Positions 10,368 through 20,718 of a stretch of 64,000 nucleotides of DNA are shown here, piece after piece. Made by a program: the position numbers and the translations under genes. The stretch covers positions 1 to 64,000 of the forward strand of contig CACBQF010000004.1 of the NCBI GenBank assembly GCA_902541315.1, given 5' to 3'. Every line of letters begins with the position of its first letter. Within the stretch, counting starts at the first letter, position 1. Source of the DNA: an uncultured Pelagibacteraceae bacterium (GTDB lineage: Bacteria > Pseudomonadota > Alphaproteobacteria > Pelagibacterales > Pelagibacteraceae). The notes under the pieces are model-generated. The model did not search any database. It saw nothing but the letters and a program-made list of their open reading frames with translations, and was not told where the DNA came from.

Positions 10368-12792
10368 ATTTCTATCTATATTAATACTTTTTTTTGCAAA
10401 TTATTTTTTTGTATTCTCTGTGTATTCTCAAGAACAATTTAGTTTTGATGTCACAGAAATTGAAATTTTAGAAAATGGAAATAAAATTGTAGGTTCTAAA
10501 AGAGGAGAAATTTTAACAAATGACGGAATTGTCATTAAAGCTGATAATTTTACGTATAAAAAAAATGAAAATATTTTAAATGCTAATGGAAAAGTCATAA
10601 TTAAAGACACTGTTAATAATTACAACATTTATTCTGATGATATTACTTATAATAAAAATAATGAAAAAATATCTACAAAAGGACCAACTAAAAGTGAAAT
10701 TTATACAAGATACATTTTTAATTCCAATGATGTAACATTTTTTAGAAATAAAAAAACAATAAACTCAAATAAGAAAACTACTATTATTGATAATGATGAA
10801 CAGACTTATATAGAACTTAAAAATTTTAATTTTTTAATTGAAAATGAAATACTAGAGGGTAGAAATATTTTAGTCTCATTAAACCATAATTTGCCTCAAA
10901 ACGATAAGTTATATTTTGATAACGGAATATTTGATTTTAAAAAGAAAAGTTTTGTTGCTAATAATATTCAGATTAATCTAGCCAAAGATGTTTTTGATAA
11001 TTTTGAAAATGACCCTAGGCTAAAAGGTGTTTCAGCAAAAAGTGATAATAATATTACTACTGTCAAAGAGGGATCATTTACAAGTTGTAGTGATAAAAGT
11101 GATTGCCCACCCTGGATGATAACATCAAAAGAGATTAAACATGACAAAAATAAAAAACAACTTATTTACAAAGATGCTGTGCTTAAAGTTTACAATGTAC
11201 CTGTATTATATTTTCCAAAGTTTTTTCACCCAGATCCAACTGTTGATAGGCAATCTGGTTTTTTAAAACCAAGCTTTAATAACTCAAATATTTTAGGTTC
11301 GTCAATAAATATTCCCTATTATCATGTAATTTCACAAAACCAAGACTTTACATTTAGACCAACAATTTTTGATGATGATGTGAAAATGTTTCAAAATGAA
11401 TATAGAGTTAAAAATAAAAACTCATCTTTATTCTTAGATTTTTCATATGTTGATAAATTTAAATCTGCACTTAACAATAAAAAAAATAGTATAACTCATA
11501 TATTTGCTAATTTTGATGCTGATTTAGCGTGGAAAAACTTTACGCAAAGCGATTTATTAGTTTCTATTAAAAAAGTTTCAAATGACACTTATTTAAAAAT
11601 TTTTGACAGCAATATTTACAAAAATAAAATTTCACCTACAAATTACGATATTCTAAAATCTGAGGCAAAATTAATATTAAATAATGAAAATTATAATTTC
11701 ACAACTGGATTTCAGTCCTATGAAGATTTAAACCTTTCAAATTCAGATAGGTATCAATTCATATTACCTTATTATGATTTCAATAAGCAGATATTTGAAA
11801 ATAATTTTATAGGTACTATAAATTTTGACTCAAGTGGGAGTAATGATTTAAATAACACAAATAACTTAAGAACAAAAGTTGTAAATGATCTGAACTACCA
11901 AAGTTTAGATTTTATTTCAAAAAATGGTTTTAAAAGTAGCTATAATTTTTATTTTAAAAATCTTAACACAATGGCTAAAAATGACAGTATTTATAAAACG
12001 AGTCCTCAAATGGAATTAATGAGTTTATTTGAGTTTAATACTAGCCTTCCTCTCATAAACCAAACAAAAAATAGTACAAATTACTTTACTCCTAAGGCTT
12101 CTATAAGGTTTAATCCTGGGGATATGAAAGATTATTCATCAAGCGATAGATCTGTAAATGTTAGCAATATATTTGAAATAAATAGACTTGCTATCGATGA
12201 CTCTTTTGAGGAAGGAAAATCATTAACTCTTGGATTCGATTATAAGAGAACAAAATTAAATGATATAAATAAATTTTTTGAGGCAAAAATTGCAACTGTT
12301 TATAGAGATAAAAAAGAAGAATTTATTCCGTTAACCAGCGGCATAAGTGATAAAGATTTAAACATTTTTGGATCAATTTCTAACAATCTTTCAGATTTTC
12401 TAGATGTATCTTATGATTTTATCGTTGGTGATGACTTAAATTCTTTGAAATTTAATTCTCTAAAAACATCAATAGCTTTTAAAAATTTTAACACTTCTTT
12501 CAATTTCATAGAAGAAAATGGAGTCATTGGTGATACAAATACGTTAGAAAATAATACAACACTTAAATTTAATGATGCAAATTTTCTTACTTTTAATACT
12601 AGAAGAAACAAAAAGATAGATCTCACAGAATATTACAATCTCATTTATGAGTACAAAAATGATTGTTTGATTGCAGGGATAAAATACAAAAAATCCTACT
12701 ATGAGGATAGAGATCTTAAACCATCTGAAAATTTATTATTTAGTATTACTTTGAGTCCATTGACAAGTTTTGAGCAAAAAGTTGATCAATGA
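10357..12792 (+). CDS. lptD: LPS assembly outer-membrane protein LptD
   Basis: Large beta-rich exported protein with N-terminal OstA-like domain (GEILTNDGIVIKADNFTYKKNENILNANGKV); Cys-containing SCSDKSDCPPWMI; lptFG context. Confidence 0.9.
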   Translation: MKSKFLSILILFFANYFFVFSVYSQEQFSFDVTEIEILENGNKIVGSKRGEILTNDGIVIKADNFTYKKNENILNANGKVIIKDTVNNYNIYSDDITYNKNNEKISTKGPTKSEIYTRYIFNSNDVTFFRNKKTINSNKKTTIIDNDEQTYIELKNFNFLIENEILEGRNILVSLNHNLPQNDKLYFDNGIFDFKKKSFVANNIQINLAKDVFDNFENDPRLKGVSAKSDNNITTVKEGSFTSCSDKSDCPPWMITSKEIKHDKNKKQLIYKDAVLKVYNVPVLYFPKFFHPDPTVDRQSGFLKPSFNNSNILGSSINIPYYHVISQNQDFTFRPTIFDDDVKMFQNEYRVKNKNSSLFLDFSYVDKFKSALNNKKNSITHIFANFDADLAWKNFTQSDLLVSIKKVSNDTYLKIFDSNIYKNKISPTNYDILKSEAKLILNNENYNFTTGFQSYEDLNLSNSDRYQFILPYYDFNKQIFENNFIGTINFDSSGSNDLNNTNNLRTKVVNDLNYQSLDFISKNGFKSSYNFYFKNLNTMAKNDSIYKTSPQMELMSLFEFNTSLPLINQTKNSTNYFTPKASIRFNPGDMKDYSSSDRSVNVSNIFEINRLAIDDSFEEGKSLTLGFDYKRTKLNDINKFFEAKIATVYRDKKEEFIPLTSGISDKDLNIFGSISNNLSDFLDVSYDFIVGDDLNSLKFNSLKTSIAFKNFNTSFNFIEENGVIGDTNTLENNTTLKFNDANFLTFNTRRNKKIDLTEYYNLIYEYKNDCLIAGIKYKKSYYEDRDLKPSENLLFSITLSPLTSFEQKVDQ

Positions 12793-13715
12793 TTAAATTT
12801 TTAAGAATAATTACTTCAATTTTTTTTTTAATCTTAAACGTACACTCAGCTTTAGCTGTTGAAAATAAAATACTTTTAAAAGTGGATAATAAATTAATTA
12901 CTTCAATTGATATTTTAGATGAGATAAATTACTTAAAATCAATAAATCAAAATATAAATAAATTAGAAAATAACAAAATTTTTGAGATCGCTAGAAATTC
13001 TTTAATAAAAGATAAAATTAAGGAAATCGCCATTGGTCAAATTGTTAATAAAATTGAAATTAATGATAAAGACTACAAAAGAATACTAATCTCAAATTAT
13101 TCAAAGGCTGGATATACCGAAATAGAGAAGATTGATGAGCATCTTGCTAAATTTAATATTAATAAGGAAATGTTAAGGAAAAAAATGACCATCAATGCTA
13201 TTTGGAACCAGTTTATTTACGACAAATACTCAAGTAATATCAAAATTGATACCGAAAAGTTGAAACAAGATATTTTAAAAGATGAAAATCAAACAGAATA
13301 TTTACTTTCTGAAATTACATTTGATTTACAAAATAATCAAACTTTAGATGAAAAATTTGATATTATAAAAAAAGGAATTAAAGATAAAGGTTTTGAAAAT
13401 TCAGCTTTAATATATAGCATCTCAGAAACCTCTACGTCTGGAGGTAAAATTGGCTGGATAAGTGAAAATTCAGTAAGTCCAAAAATTTTGAAAAAAATTT
13501 CTGAAATCAAGATTAATGAACACACGAAGCCTATTACAATACCAGGTGGTTTTTTAATCCTCAAATTAAATGAAAAAAGAACAACAAAAAGAAAAATTGA
13601 GTTTGAGGAAGAATTGAATAAAATTATCAAGATTAAAACGAATGAGCAACTCAATCAATTCTCAAATATTTTTCTTAATAAAATTAAAAAAGACGTGATA
13701 ATTAATGAATTATAA
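12789..13715 (+). CDS. SurA-like peptidylprolyl isomerase/periplasmic chaperone
   Basis: Signal peptide, SurA N-domain KVDNKLITSIDILDEINYL, degenerate parvulin GGKIGWISENSVSPKI; position between lptD and pdxA. Confidence 0.8.
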   Translation: MIKFLRIITSIFFLILNVHSALAVENKILLKVDNKLITSIDILDEINYLKSINQNINKLENNKIFEIARNSLIKDKIKEIAIGQIVNKIEINDKDYKRILISNYSKAGYTEIEKIDEHLAKFNINKEMLRKKMTINAIWNQFIYDKYSSNIKIDTEKLKQDILKDENQTEYLLSEITFDLQNNQTLDEKFDIIKKGIKDKGFENSALIYSISETSTSGGKIGWISENSVSPKILKKISEIKINEHTKPITIPGGFLILKLNEKRTTKRKIEFEEELNKIIKIKTNEQLNQFSNIFLNKIKKDVIINEL

Positions 13716-14673
13716 GCCAATAATATTAGTAGCAGGTGAACCTAACGGTATTTTTTTTGAAATTTTATTTAAAGTTTATAAAAAAATAAAAATTAAAAGT
13801 CCATTAATTCTAATTGCATCACAAAAATTACTAGATCTTCAAATGAAAAAACTTAATTTTAAAAAAAAAATAAAGGTTATTAATCAAGAAAAGATTAAAG
13901 ATTATAAATTGAATAATGATTCAATTAATCTAATAAATGTAGATTATAATCAAAAAAAAGCTTTCGAAAAAATTAGTAACAAGTCAAATGACTACATTAA
14001 AAAGTGCTTCGATATTGCAATAGCATTAATTAAATCAGATTTTTCTAATAGGCTCATTAATGGGCCAATTTCAAAAAAAAATTTTTTAAAAAAAAAATTT
14101 ATGGGAATTACAGAGTTTTTTGCAAAAAAATTTGATCAACAAAAGGTTGCAATGTTAATCTACAATAAAGAACTTTCAGTATCTCCAATTACAACCCATC
14201 TGCCTATAAAGAATGTTGCAAGTAAAATAAATGAAAAATTAATTCGGGAAAAAATTATTCTTATTGATAATTTTTATAGAAAATACATTAGGTTAAAACC
14301 TAAAATTGCTATCACAGGCCTTAACCCTCACTGTGAAAGTATTAATAAAATTAACGAAGACGAAATAATCATCAAACCTACTGTAAAAAAACTCAGCAAA
14401 AAAGGATACAAGGTGTCTGGCCCTTTTTCTGCTGATACTATTTTTTTTAAAAAAAATAGAAAAAAATTTGATGTGATTGTAGGTATGTATCACGACCAAG
14501 TTTTAACACCAATTAAAACAATTTTTGAGTATGATGCTATTAATATTACGCTAGGTTTGCCTTTTATAAGAATTTCTCCCGACCACGGTCCAAATGAACA
14601 AATGGTCGGTAAAAATTTATCTGATCCGTTAAGCCTGATAAAAGCTATTACTTTTTTTGAGAAAATAAAGTGA
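13705..14673 (+). CDS. pdxA: 4-hydroxythreonine-4-phosphate dehydrogenase
   Basis: VAGEPNGI, ITGLNPHCES, GPFSADTIFF, GMYHDQVLTPIKT, ISPDHGPNEQMVGKNLSDPLSL. Confidence 0.93.
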   Translation: MNYKPIILVAGEPNGIFFEILFKVYKKIKIKSPLILIASQKLLDLQMKKLNFKKKIKVINQEKIKDYKLNNDSINLINVDYNQKKAFEKISNKSNDYIKKCFDIAIALIKSDFSNRLINGPISKKNFLKKKFMGITEFFAKKFDQQKVAMLIYNKELSVSPITTHLPIKNVASKINEKLIREKIILIDNFYRKYIRLKPKIAITGLNPHCESINKINEDEIIIKPTVKKLSKKGYKVSGPFSADTIFFKKNRKKFDVIVGMYHDQVLTPIKTIFEYDAINITLGLPFIRISPDHGPNEQMVGKNLSDPLSLIKAITFFEKIK

Positions 14674-15458
14674 TTAAAGCAAAAAAAAGTTTAGGTCAAA
14701 ACTTTTTAGTTGATGAAAATATCTTAAAAAGAATAGTAGATATTTCTGAAATTCAAGATCGCTCTGTACTTGAGATCGGTCCTGGAACAGGAAATCTAAC
14801 TTCATTTATATTAAAAAAAAACCCAAAAAAATTTTTTGTAGTTGAAAAAGATAAAGATCTTGTTTTAGGTTTGAGGAAAAAGTTTAGAGATTTTTTGGTA
14901 ATTATAAATGAAGATATACTTGATATAGATGAAAAAAAGTTTTCAAAAGAAAAGCTAATTGTTTTTGGAAATTTGCCATATAATATCTCTACAGAAATAC
15001 TATGCAAATGGATATTAAATTTAGATAATGATGAATTTTGGTTTGAAAGTTTAATTTTAATGTTTCAAAAAGAGGTAGCCGATAGAATAATAGCAAACGT
15101 AAATACTTCTAATTATGGAAGGTTATCAATATTAGCTAAATGGAAGCTGGATATCGTACGAATTTGTAACATTAAACCCTCTTGTTTTTTTCCAAAACCC
15201 AAAATCGAAAGCTCATTACTACTTTTTAAGCCAAAAAAAAATTTTTTTAAAATAGATAATCCTAGAAATATTGAGTTGGTGACAAGATCTTTTTTTAATC
15301 ATAGAAGAAAAATGATCAAAAAACCATTTAATCAATTATTTAACGGAAAAAGTTATATTCAAAAAAAATTAAAACTAAATTTAAATTTAAGACCACAAAA
15401 TTTGAGTCTTGATACTTACTATAATCTAATTAAAGAATATGAAAAATTAAGTGGTTAG
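14670..15458 (+). CDS. rsmA: 16S rRNA dimethyladenosine transferase
   Basis: [35 protein letters not shown]. Confidence 0.96.
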   Translation: MIKAKKSLGQNFLVDENILKRIVDISEIQDRSVLEIGPGTGNLTSFILKKNPKKFFVVEKDKDLVLGLRKKFRDFLVIINEDILDIDEKKFSKEKLIVFGNLPYNISTEILCKWILNLDNDEFWFESLILMFQKEVADRIIANVNTSNYGRLSILAKWKLDIVRICNIKPSCFFPKPKIESSLLLFKPKKNFFKIDNPRNIELVTRSFFNHRRKMIKKPFNQLFNGKSYIQKKLKLNLNLRPQNLSLDTYYNLIKEYEKLSG

Positions 15459-16082
15459 TTTTTCCACATGACTTCTAATAAACTCTTGATCGTAATCTTT
15501 AGATCCATTATCTAGTTCAGCCTTGATTAATTTCAAAATTTTTAACATACAATCATTCAGATTTTCATTAACCACTACATAATCGTAGTTAATCCAGTGT
15601 AGAACATCACGATTAAATTGATTCATTCTTTCTTCAACTATTAATTTATCATTCATGTGTCTATTTGATAATCTTCTGAATAAAACTTCTTTACTAGGTG
15701 GTAAAATAAAAAAGGTAATAAGTTTATAATCAAGCTTTTTATTTTTTATTTGTTCAGCACCTTGCCAATCGATATCAAATAAAACATTCTTTCCTCTATT
15801 AAGATTGTTGATTACAGGTGTTCTAGTTGTTCCATACAAATTTTTAAAAACTCTTGCATACTCAAGAAACTCCTCATTTTTTATAAGTCTTTTAAATTCA
15901 GTTTCATTGACAAAATAATAATCTTTATTTTGAATTTCATTTTTTCTTGGCGCTCTAGTGGTATGTGAAATTGAAGTTTCAAAATTAGGATATTTAGATA
16001 ATAACCCCACCAGTGTGGTTTTGCCTGCTCCAGAGGGAGAGGATAAAATTATCATTACCCCATCTTTATCTGCGGGCATCAA
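15447..16082 (-). CDS. gmk: Guanylate kinase
   Basis: [39 protein letters not shown]. Confidence 0.97.
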   Translation of the reverse strand: MMPADKDGVMIILSSPSGAGKTTLVGLLSKYPNFETSISHTTRAPRKNEIQNKDYYFVNETEFKRLIKNEEFLEYARVFKNLYGTTRTPVINNLNRGKNVLFDIDWQGAEQIKNKKLDYKLITFFILPPSKEVLFRRLSNRHMNDKLIVEERMNQFNRDVLHWINYDYVVVNENLNDCMLKILKLIKAELDNGSKDYDQEFIRSHVEKLTT

Positions 16083-16085
16083 ATA

Positions 16086-16325
16086 TTAGTTAGCTTTTCC
16101 CTCTATAAATTTTACAGCATCGCCTACTGTTAAAATTTTCTCTGCTTCACTATCAGAAATTTCTGAACCAAACTCTTCCTCAAAAGCCATTACTAACTCA
16201 ACAGTATCTAGACTGTCCGCTCCCAAATCATCTATAAAACTTGATTCTTCTGTGACCTTCGCTTCATCAATACCTAAGTGATCTGCAACTATTTTTTTTA
16301 CTTTACTTGAAACATCATCTGACAT
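16086..16325 (-). CDS. acpP: Acyl carrier protein
   Basis: [22 protein letters not shown]. Confidence 0.98.
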   Translation of the reverse strand: MSDDVSSKVKKIVADHLGIDEAKVTEESSFIDDLGADSLDTVELVMAFEEEFGSEISDSEAEKILTVGDAVKFIEGKAN

Positions 16326-16375
16326 TTTGATCCTTATATTGTTTTAAATTCTTATTAGTTTAAATACTTATTTTG

Positions 16376-17113
16376 TCAAGCCATATACATGCCCCCGTTA
16401 ACATGTAAAGTTTCACCATTGATATAATTAGAAAGATCAGAGGCTAAAAAAAGGACAGCATTTGCAACATCCTCGGGTTCACCCAATCTACCAGATGGTA
16501 TTTTTGATATTGTCATTTCCTTAAATTTTGTATCAATTTTGTCTGTCATAGCAGTTTTGATAAATCCTGGAGAGATACAATTTATATTTATATTTTTTCT
16601 AGCATATTCAATGGCTAATGTTTTTGACATTGCAATTATACCAGCTTTTGCAGCAGTATAATTTGCTTGCCCTAAATTACCAGTATGACCTACAACGGAT
16701 GTGATATTGATAACTTTTCCCTTTTTATTTTTTAGCATTTTTTTTATTGAATATTTGCTTAATAAAAATGTAGAGCTAAGGTTTATATCAATAACTTTTT
16801 TCCATTCTTCAAAATTCATCCTTATTGCTAAATTATCTTGAGTTATGCCTGCGTTATTGACTATGCAATCTAAATTTCCTCCTAATTCATTTGTGGCATT
16901 TTCTATAAACTCCTCAATTTTATCATTTTGAGAAATATCAAATTTTAAAACTTTCAAATTCTTAAATTTTGACTTTAGTTCGTCAAGTTTCTCTTTTTTG
17001 GTTCCTGTTGCAAGAATATTAGCGCCATTTTTGGAAAGTTTTTCAACAATAGAATTACCTATTCCTCCTGAAGCTCCTGTCACAATGATATTTTTTTTCA
17101 CTATTTCACTCAT
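16376..17113 (-). CDS. fabG: 3-oxoacyl-ACP reductase
   Basis: VTGASGGIGNSI, NNAGITQDNLAIRM, YTAAKAG; neighbours acpP and fabD. Confidence 0.95.
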   Translation of the reverse strand: MSEIVKKNIIVTGASGGIGNSIVEKLSKNGANILATGTKKEKLDELKSKFKNLKVLKFDISQNDKIEEFIENATNELGGNLDCIVNNAGITQDNLAIRMNFEEWKKVIDINLSSTFLLSKYSIKKMLKNKKGKVINITSVVGHTGNLGQANYTAAKAGIIAMSKTLAIEYARKNININCISPGFIKTAMTDKIDTKFKEMTISKIPSGRLGEPEDVANAVLFLASDLSNYINGETLHVNGGMYMA

Positions 17114-18036
17114 AAATTTAAATCTTTTATATCACTATCACTATTTATTGTATTAATTTTTACATTTTTATTAATTCTTTTAACTAAGCCTGATAAAACT
17201 TTTCCGGGACCTATTTCAATAAAATGGTTCACTCCTTTATCAGTCATTTTGATGACACTCTCTCTCCACCTAACTCTACTTTCAATTTGATCAATCAACA
17301 ATTTCATAAGCTCTTCCCTAGTTGAGATTTCTTTCGCTGTTACATTGGATATTAAAATATTATTACCTTCATGAAAAGATAGTTTTTCAATTTCATTTTT
17401 CATAATTTTGGTGGCACTTCCCATTAGTTTACAATGAAATGGTGCACTAACTGGTAGTCTTATATTTTTAATTTTTTTAGATTTAAAGATATTAATTAAT
17501 TCATCTAAATCATCATTTTTACCACTTAAAACTAGTTGACCTTCTGAATTATCATTTGCAATTTCAACGGTAAAGTTATTCACATTTTCATTAAGAATTT
17601 TTTCTATCTCATAAACTGAAGCGCCAAGGACAGCCACCATTCCTCCTAATCCTTTTGGTACAGAATTTTGCATGGCATCACCTCTTATTCTTAAAAGTTT
17701 TAACGTATCGGAAAAGTCTAAATAACCCGCTGATGACAAGGCTGAATATTCACCTAGTGAATGTCCAGCAAAATATTTTGCTTTGCCTAAATCTATATTA
17801 AATTCTTTTGTTATTACTTTGTATATTGAGAAACTAATTAAAAAAATTGCTGGTTGAGTGTTTACAGTCAAGTCTAATTCTTCTTTAGGACCATCTAAAA
17901 TAATCTTTGATAATTTAAATCCTAAAACTTTATCTGCTTTTTCAAAAAGATCTTGTACCAAACGATACTTTTCAAAAAATTCCTTTCCCATTCCAACTAA
18001 TTGAGATCCCTGACCAGGAAAAATTACTGAAAACAT
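17110..18036 (-). CDS. fabD: Malonyl-CoA:ACP transacylase
   Basis: FPGQGSQLVGMGKEF, FAGHSLGEYSAL, SAPFHCKLM. Confidence 0.96.
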   Translation of the reverse strand: MFSVIFPGQGSQLVGMGKEFFEKYRLVQDLFEKADKVLGFKLSKIILDGPKEELDLTVNTQPAIFLISFSIYKVITKEFNIDLGKAKYFAGHSLGEYSALSSAGYLDFSDTLKLLRIRGDAMQNSVPKGLGGMVAVLGASVYEIEKILNENVNNFTVEIANDNSEGQLVLSGKNDDLDELINIFKSKKIKNIRLPVSAPFHCKLMGSATKIMKNEIEKLSFHEGNNILISNVTAKEISTREELMKLLIDQIESRVRWRESVIKMTDKGVNHFIEIGPGKVLSGLVKRINKNVKINTINSDSDIKDLNL

Positions 18037-18114
18037 AAAAAAAACCTATTTTTTAAACTTTTTAACTATTGTAATTAAAGATTTATAATAGTATATCCTC
18101 ATTTTTTAAATTTA

Positions 18115-18459
18115 ATGAATTTATACGAACATACAATTATAGCAAGACAAGACGCCTCACCGAGTGACATAAAGCAGTTAACTGAAAAATATTCCAAAAT
18201 TGTTGAAAAAAATGATGGTGAAGTTATTAAAACAGAGAATTGGGGAATATTAAATCTTTCCTATCTAATTAAAAAAAATAGGAAGGGTAGTTATATACAT
18301 TTTAAAATAAAGTGTAACGGTAAAGCTATACATGAATTAGAAAAAAATGAAGCAATAGATAAAAAACTACTTAGATATTTGACAGTCAAAGTAAAAAATT
18401 TTGATTTAGACACTAATTATTTTTCTAAAAAAGAGGAAACTGAAAAAAATAATAAATAA
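18115..18459 (+). CDS. rpsF: 30S ribosomal protein S6
   Basis: YEHTIIARQDASPSDIKQL, NWGILNLSYLIKKNRKGSYIHF. Confidence 0.95.
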   Translation: MNLYEHTIIARQDASPSDIKQLTEKYSKIVEKNDGEVIKTENWGILNLSYLIKKNRKGSYIHFKIKCNGKAIHELEKNEAIDKKLLRYLTVKVKNFDLDTNYFSKKEETEKNNK

Positions 18460-18477
18460 ACAATTAAAGAAACTATT

Positions 18478-18750
18478 ATGCCAAAAAGACAAAGTGGGAA
18501 TAAAAAAAATAAACAAAGTAATTTTGCAAAATTAAGTATCTTTCAGCCAAATAAGTATAAATTTAAAAAGAACTGCCCACTTTCTATAAAAGGTGCCCCT
18601 AAAATTGACTACAAAAATATTAAATTGCTGAAAAAATATACATCAGAAAATGGCAAAATTTTACCTTCGCGTATCACTAATGTCAGTCAAAAAAAACAAA
18701 GAGAGCTCTCACTATCAATTAAAAGAGCAAGAAATTTAGCTCTGCTATAA
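18478..18750 (+). CDS. rpsR: 30S ribosomal protein S18
   Basis: [48 protein letters not shown]. Confidence 0.96.
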   Translation: MPKRQSGNKKNKQSNFAKLSIFQPNKYKFKKNCPLSIKGAPKIDYKNIKLLKKYTSENGKILPSRITNVSQKKQRELSLSIKRARNLALL

Positions 18751-18751
18751 A

Positions 18752-19210
18752 ATGAAAGTCATATTATTAGAAAATCTAAAAAAAATCGGCTCTATTGGAG
18801 AAATCATAGATGTTAAGCGTGGTTTTGCAAGAAACTTTTTAATTGCGAACAAAAAAGCTTTATATGCCTCAAAAGTAAACATTTCAAAGGTTGAAAAAAT
18901 TAAATCAGAACTCTCTAAAAGAGATAATGAAAAAAAACAAGAAGCAAAAAAAATATCTGAAAAAATAAATAAGAGAGAGTATAAAATAAAAAAACTGAGT
19001 ACTGAAAGTAACGAATTATATGGTTCAGTAAAACCAACTGAAATATCAAAATTAATAAAAGATAATGACTCTCAAGAGATTAAGCCCTCTATGATACAAC
19101 CAGTTAAAGACATAAAAACTTTAGGAAAATTTAAGGTAAAAATAAGTTTACACCCAGAAGTTGATGCAGAAATATTAATTAATGTAGTCTCATCAGAAAC
19201 AATTCAATAA
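18752..19210 (+). CDS. rplI: 50S ribosomal protein L9
   Basis: MKVILLENLKKIGSIGEIIDVKRGFARNFLIANKKA. Confidence 0.96.
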   Translation: MKVILLENLKKIGSIGEIIDVKRGFARNFLIANKKALYASKVNISKVEKIKSELSKRDNEKKQEAKKISEKINKREYKIKKLSTESNELYGSVKPTEISKLIKDNDSQEIKPSMIQPVKDIKTLGKFKVKISLHPEVDAEILINVVSSETIQ

Positions 19211-19277
19211 TTATACAACCTTTTCCCCAACAAATTTTAAAAAAAAAATTAACATTAATATTTGTTATAGTTAATGT

Positions 19278-20699
19278 ATGGAAAAAAATTTCAAAGTTTT
19301 AAAAGATAATTTTAAAGAGTTACCGAATAATATTGAAGCAGAACAAGCTGTAATAGGCTCTATTTTAGTTTCAAATGAAATTTTTGATGAAATTAATCTA
19401 ATTTTGTCAAGTAATAACTTTTATGACCCTATACACCAAAAAATATTTTCAGCTATAGAAAATTTAATTTTTAGAGGACTGTTAGCTAACCCAATAACTT
19501 TAAAGAGCTACTTTGAGGATGAAAAAGATGACCTTAATGTACCAGATTATTTAGTAAAAGTAACAAAGTTTTCTACATCTATAAGACAGGCAGTAGAATA
19601 TTCAAAAATAATTTATGATATGTTTGTAAGACGAGAGTTGATAAAAATTTCTGAGAATACTATTGATACAGCTAAGCTAAATGACTTAAGCACTTCAGGA
19701 CAAGATATAATTGAAGATTCAGAAAAATTATTATATGAACTTGCTGAAAAAGGTTCTTCTTATTCTTCATTGATTAGTTTCGATAAGGCTTTGCGTCAAA
19801 CAATTGATATGGCCTCAGCTGCATATAAAAATGAGGAGGGAATTGTAGGTGTTCCAACTGGATTGAGAGATTTAGATGATAGATTGGGTGGCCTTCATAA
19901 ATCTGATCTCATAATTATAGCTGGTAGACCTGGTATGGGAAAAACGGCACTAGCAACGAATATAGCGTTTAATGCTGCTCAAAAAATACAGGTCAGTGGA
20001 AAAGAAAAAGCATCTGTTGCTTTTTTTTCATTAGAAATGTCATCAGAACAACTTTCAACAAGAATTTTAGCTGAACAATCAAAAATTAAATCAAATGATA
20101 TTAGACGTGGAAGAATTTCAGATGAACAATTCGATAGATTTTTAGAAACCTCAAAAAATATTTCTGAACTACCTTTGTACATTGATGAGACTCCAGCGCT
20201 TACTATTGCAGCAATGAGTAATAGAGCTAGAAGAATAAAGAGGCTTCATGGACTTGATTTAATAATTGTTGATTATATTCAATTAATGAGAGGTAGTCTG
20301 AATTACAAAGATGGAAGAGTTCAAGAGGTTTCTGAAATTACTCAGGGCCTTAAAGCTATAGCTAAGGAATTATCTATACCTGTAGTAGCTCTATCTCAAT
20401 TATCTAGACAAGTTGAACAAAGGGATAACAAAAAACCACAATTGTCAGATTTAAGAGAGTCTGGCTCAATAGAGCAGGATGCCGATGTCGTCATGTTTGT
20501 ATATAGAGAATCGTATTATTTAGAAAATAAAGAGCCAAAACCTGCAACAGTAGAACATGCTGAATGGCAAGCAAAAATGAATGAAGTTTCAAATTTAGCA
20601 GAATTAATCATTGGCAAACAAAGACATGGACCAACTGGAAATGTATTCTTAGAATTTGAGGCAATGTTTACCAAATTTAAAGATACTCAAAATAGTTAA
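19278..20699 (+). CDS. dnaB: Replicative DNA helicase
   Basis: LIIIAGRPGMGKTALATNIA, DLIIVDYIQLM, LSDLRESGSIEQDADVVMFVYR. Confidence 0.97.
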   Translation: MEKNFKVLKDNFKELPNNIEAEQAVIGSILVSNEIFDEINLILSSNNFYDPIHQKIFSAIENLIFRGLLANPITLKSYFEDEKDDLNVPDYLVKVTKFSTSIRQAVEYSKIIYDMFVRRELIKISENTIDTAKLNDLSTSGQDIIEDSEKLLYELAEKGSSYSSLISFDKALRQTIDMASAAYKNEEGIVGVPTGLRDLDDRLGGLHKSDLIIIAGRPGMGKTALATNIAFNAAQKIQVSGKEKASVAFFSLEMSSEQLSTRILAEQSKIKSNDIRRGRISDEQFDRFLETSKNISELPLYIDETPALTIAAMSNRARRIKRLHGLDLIIVDYIQLMRGSLNYKDGRVQEVSEITQGLKAIAKELSIPVVALSQLSRQVEQRDNKKPQLSDLRESGSIEQDADVVMFVYRESYYLENKEPKPATVEHAEWQAKMNEVSNLAELIIGKQRHGPTGNVFLEFEAMFTKFKDTQNS

Positions 20700-20718
20700 A
20701 TTCAAATATAAATAGGCA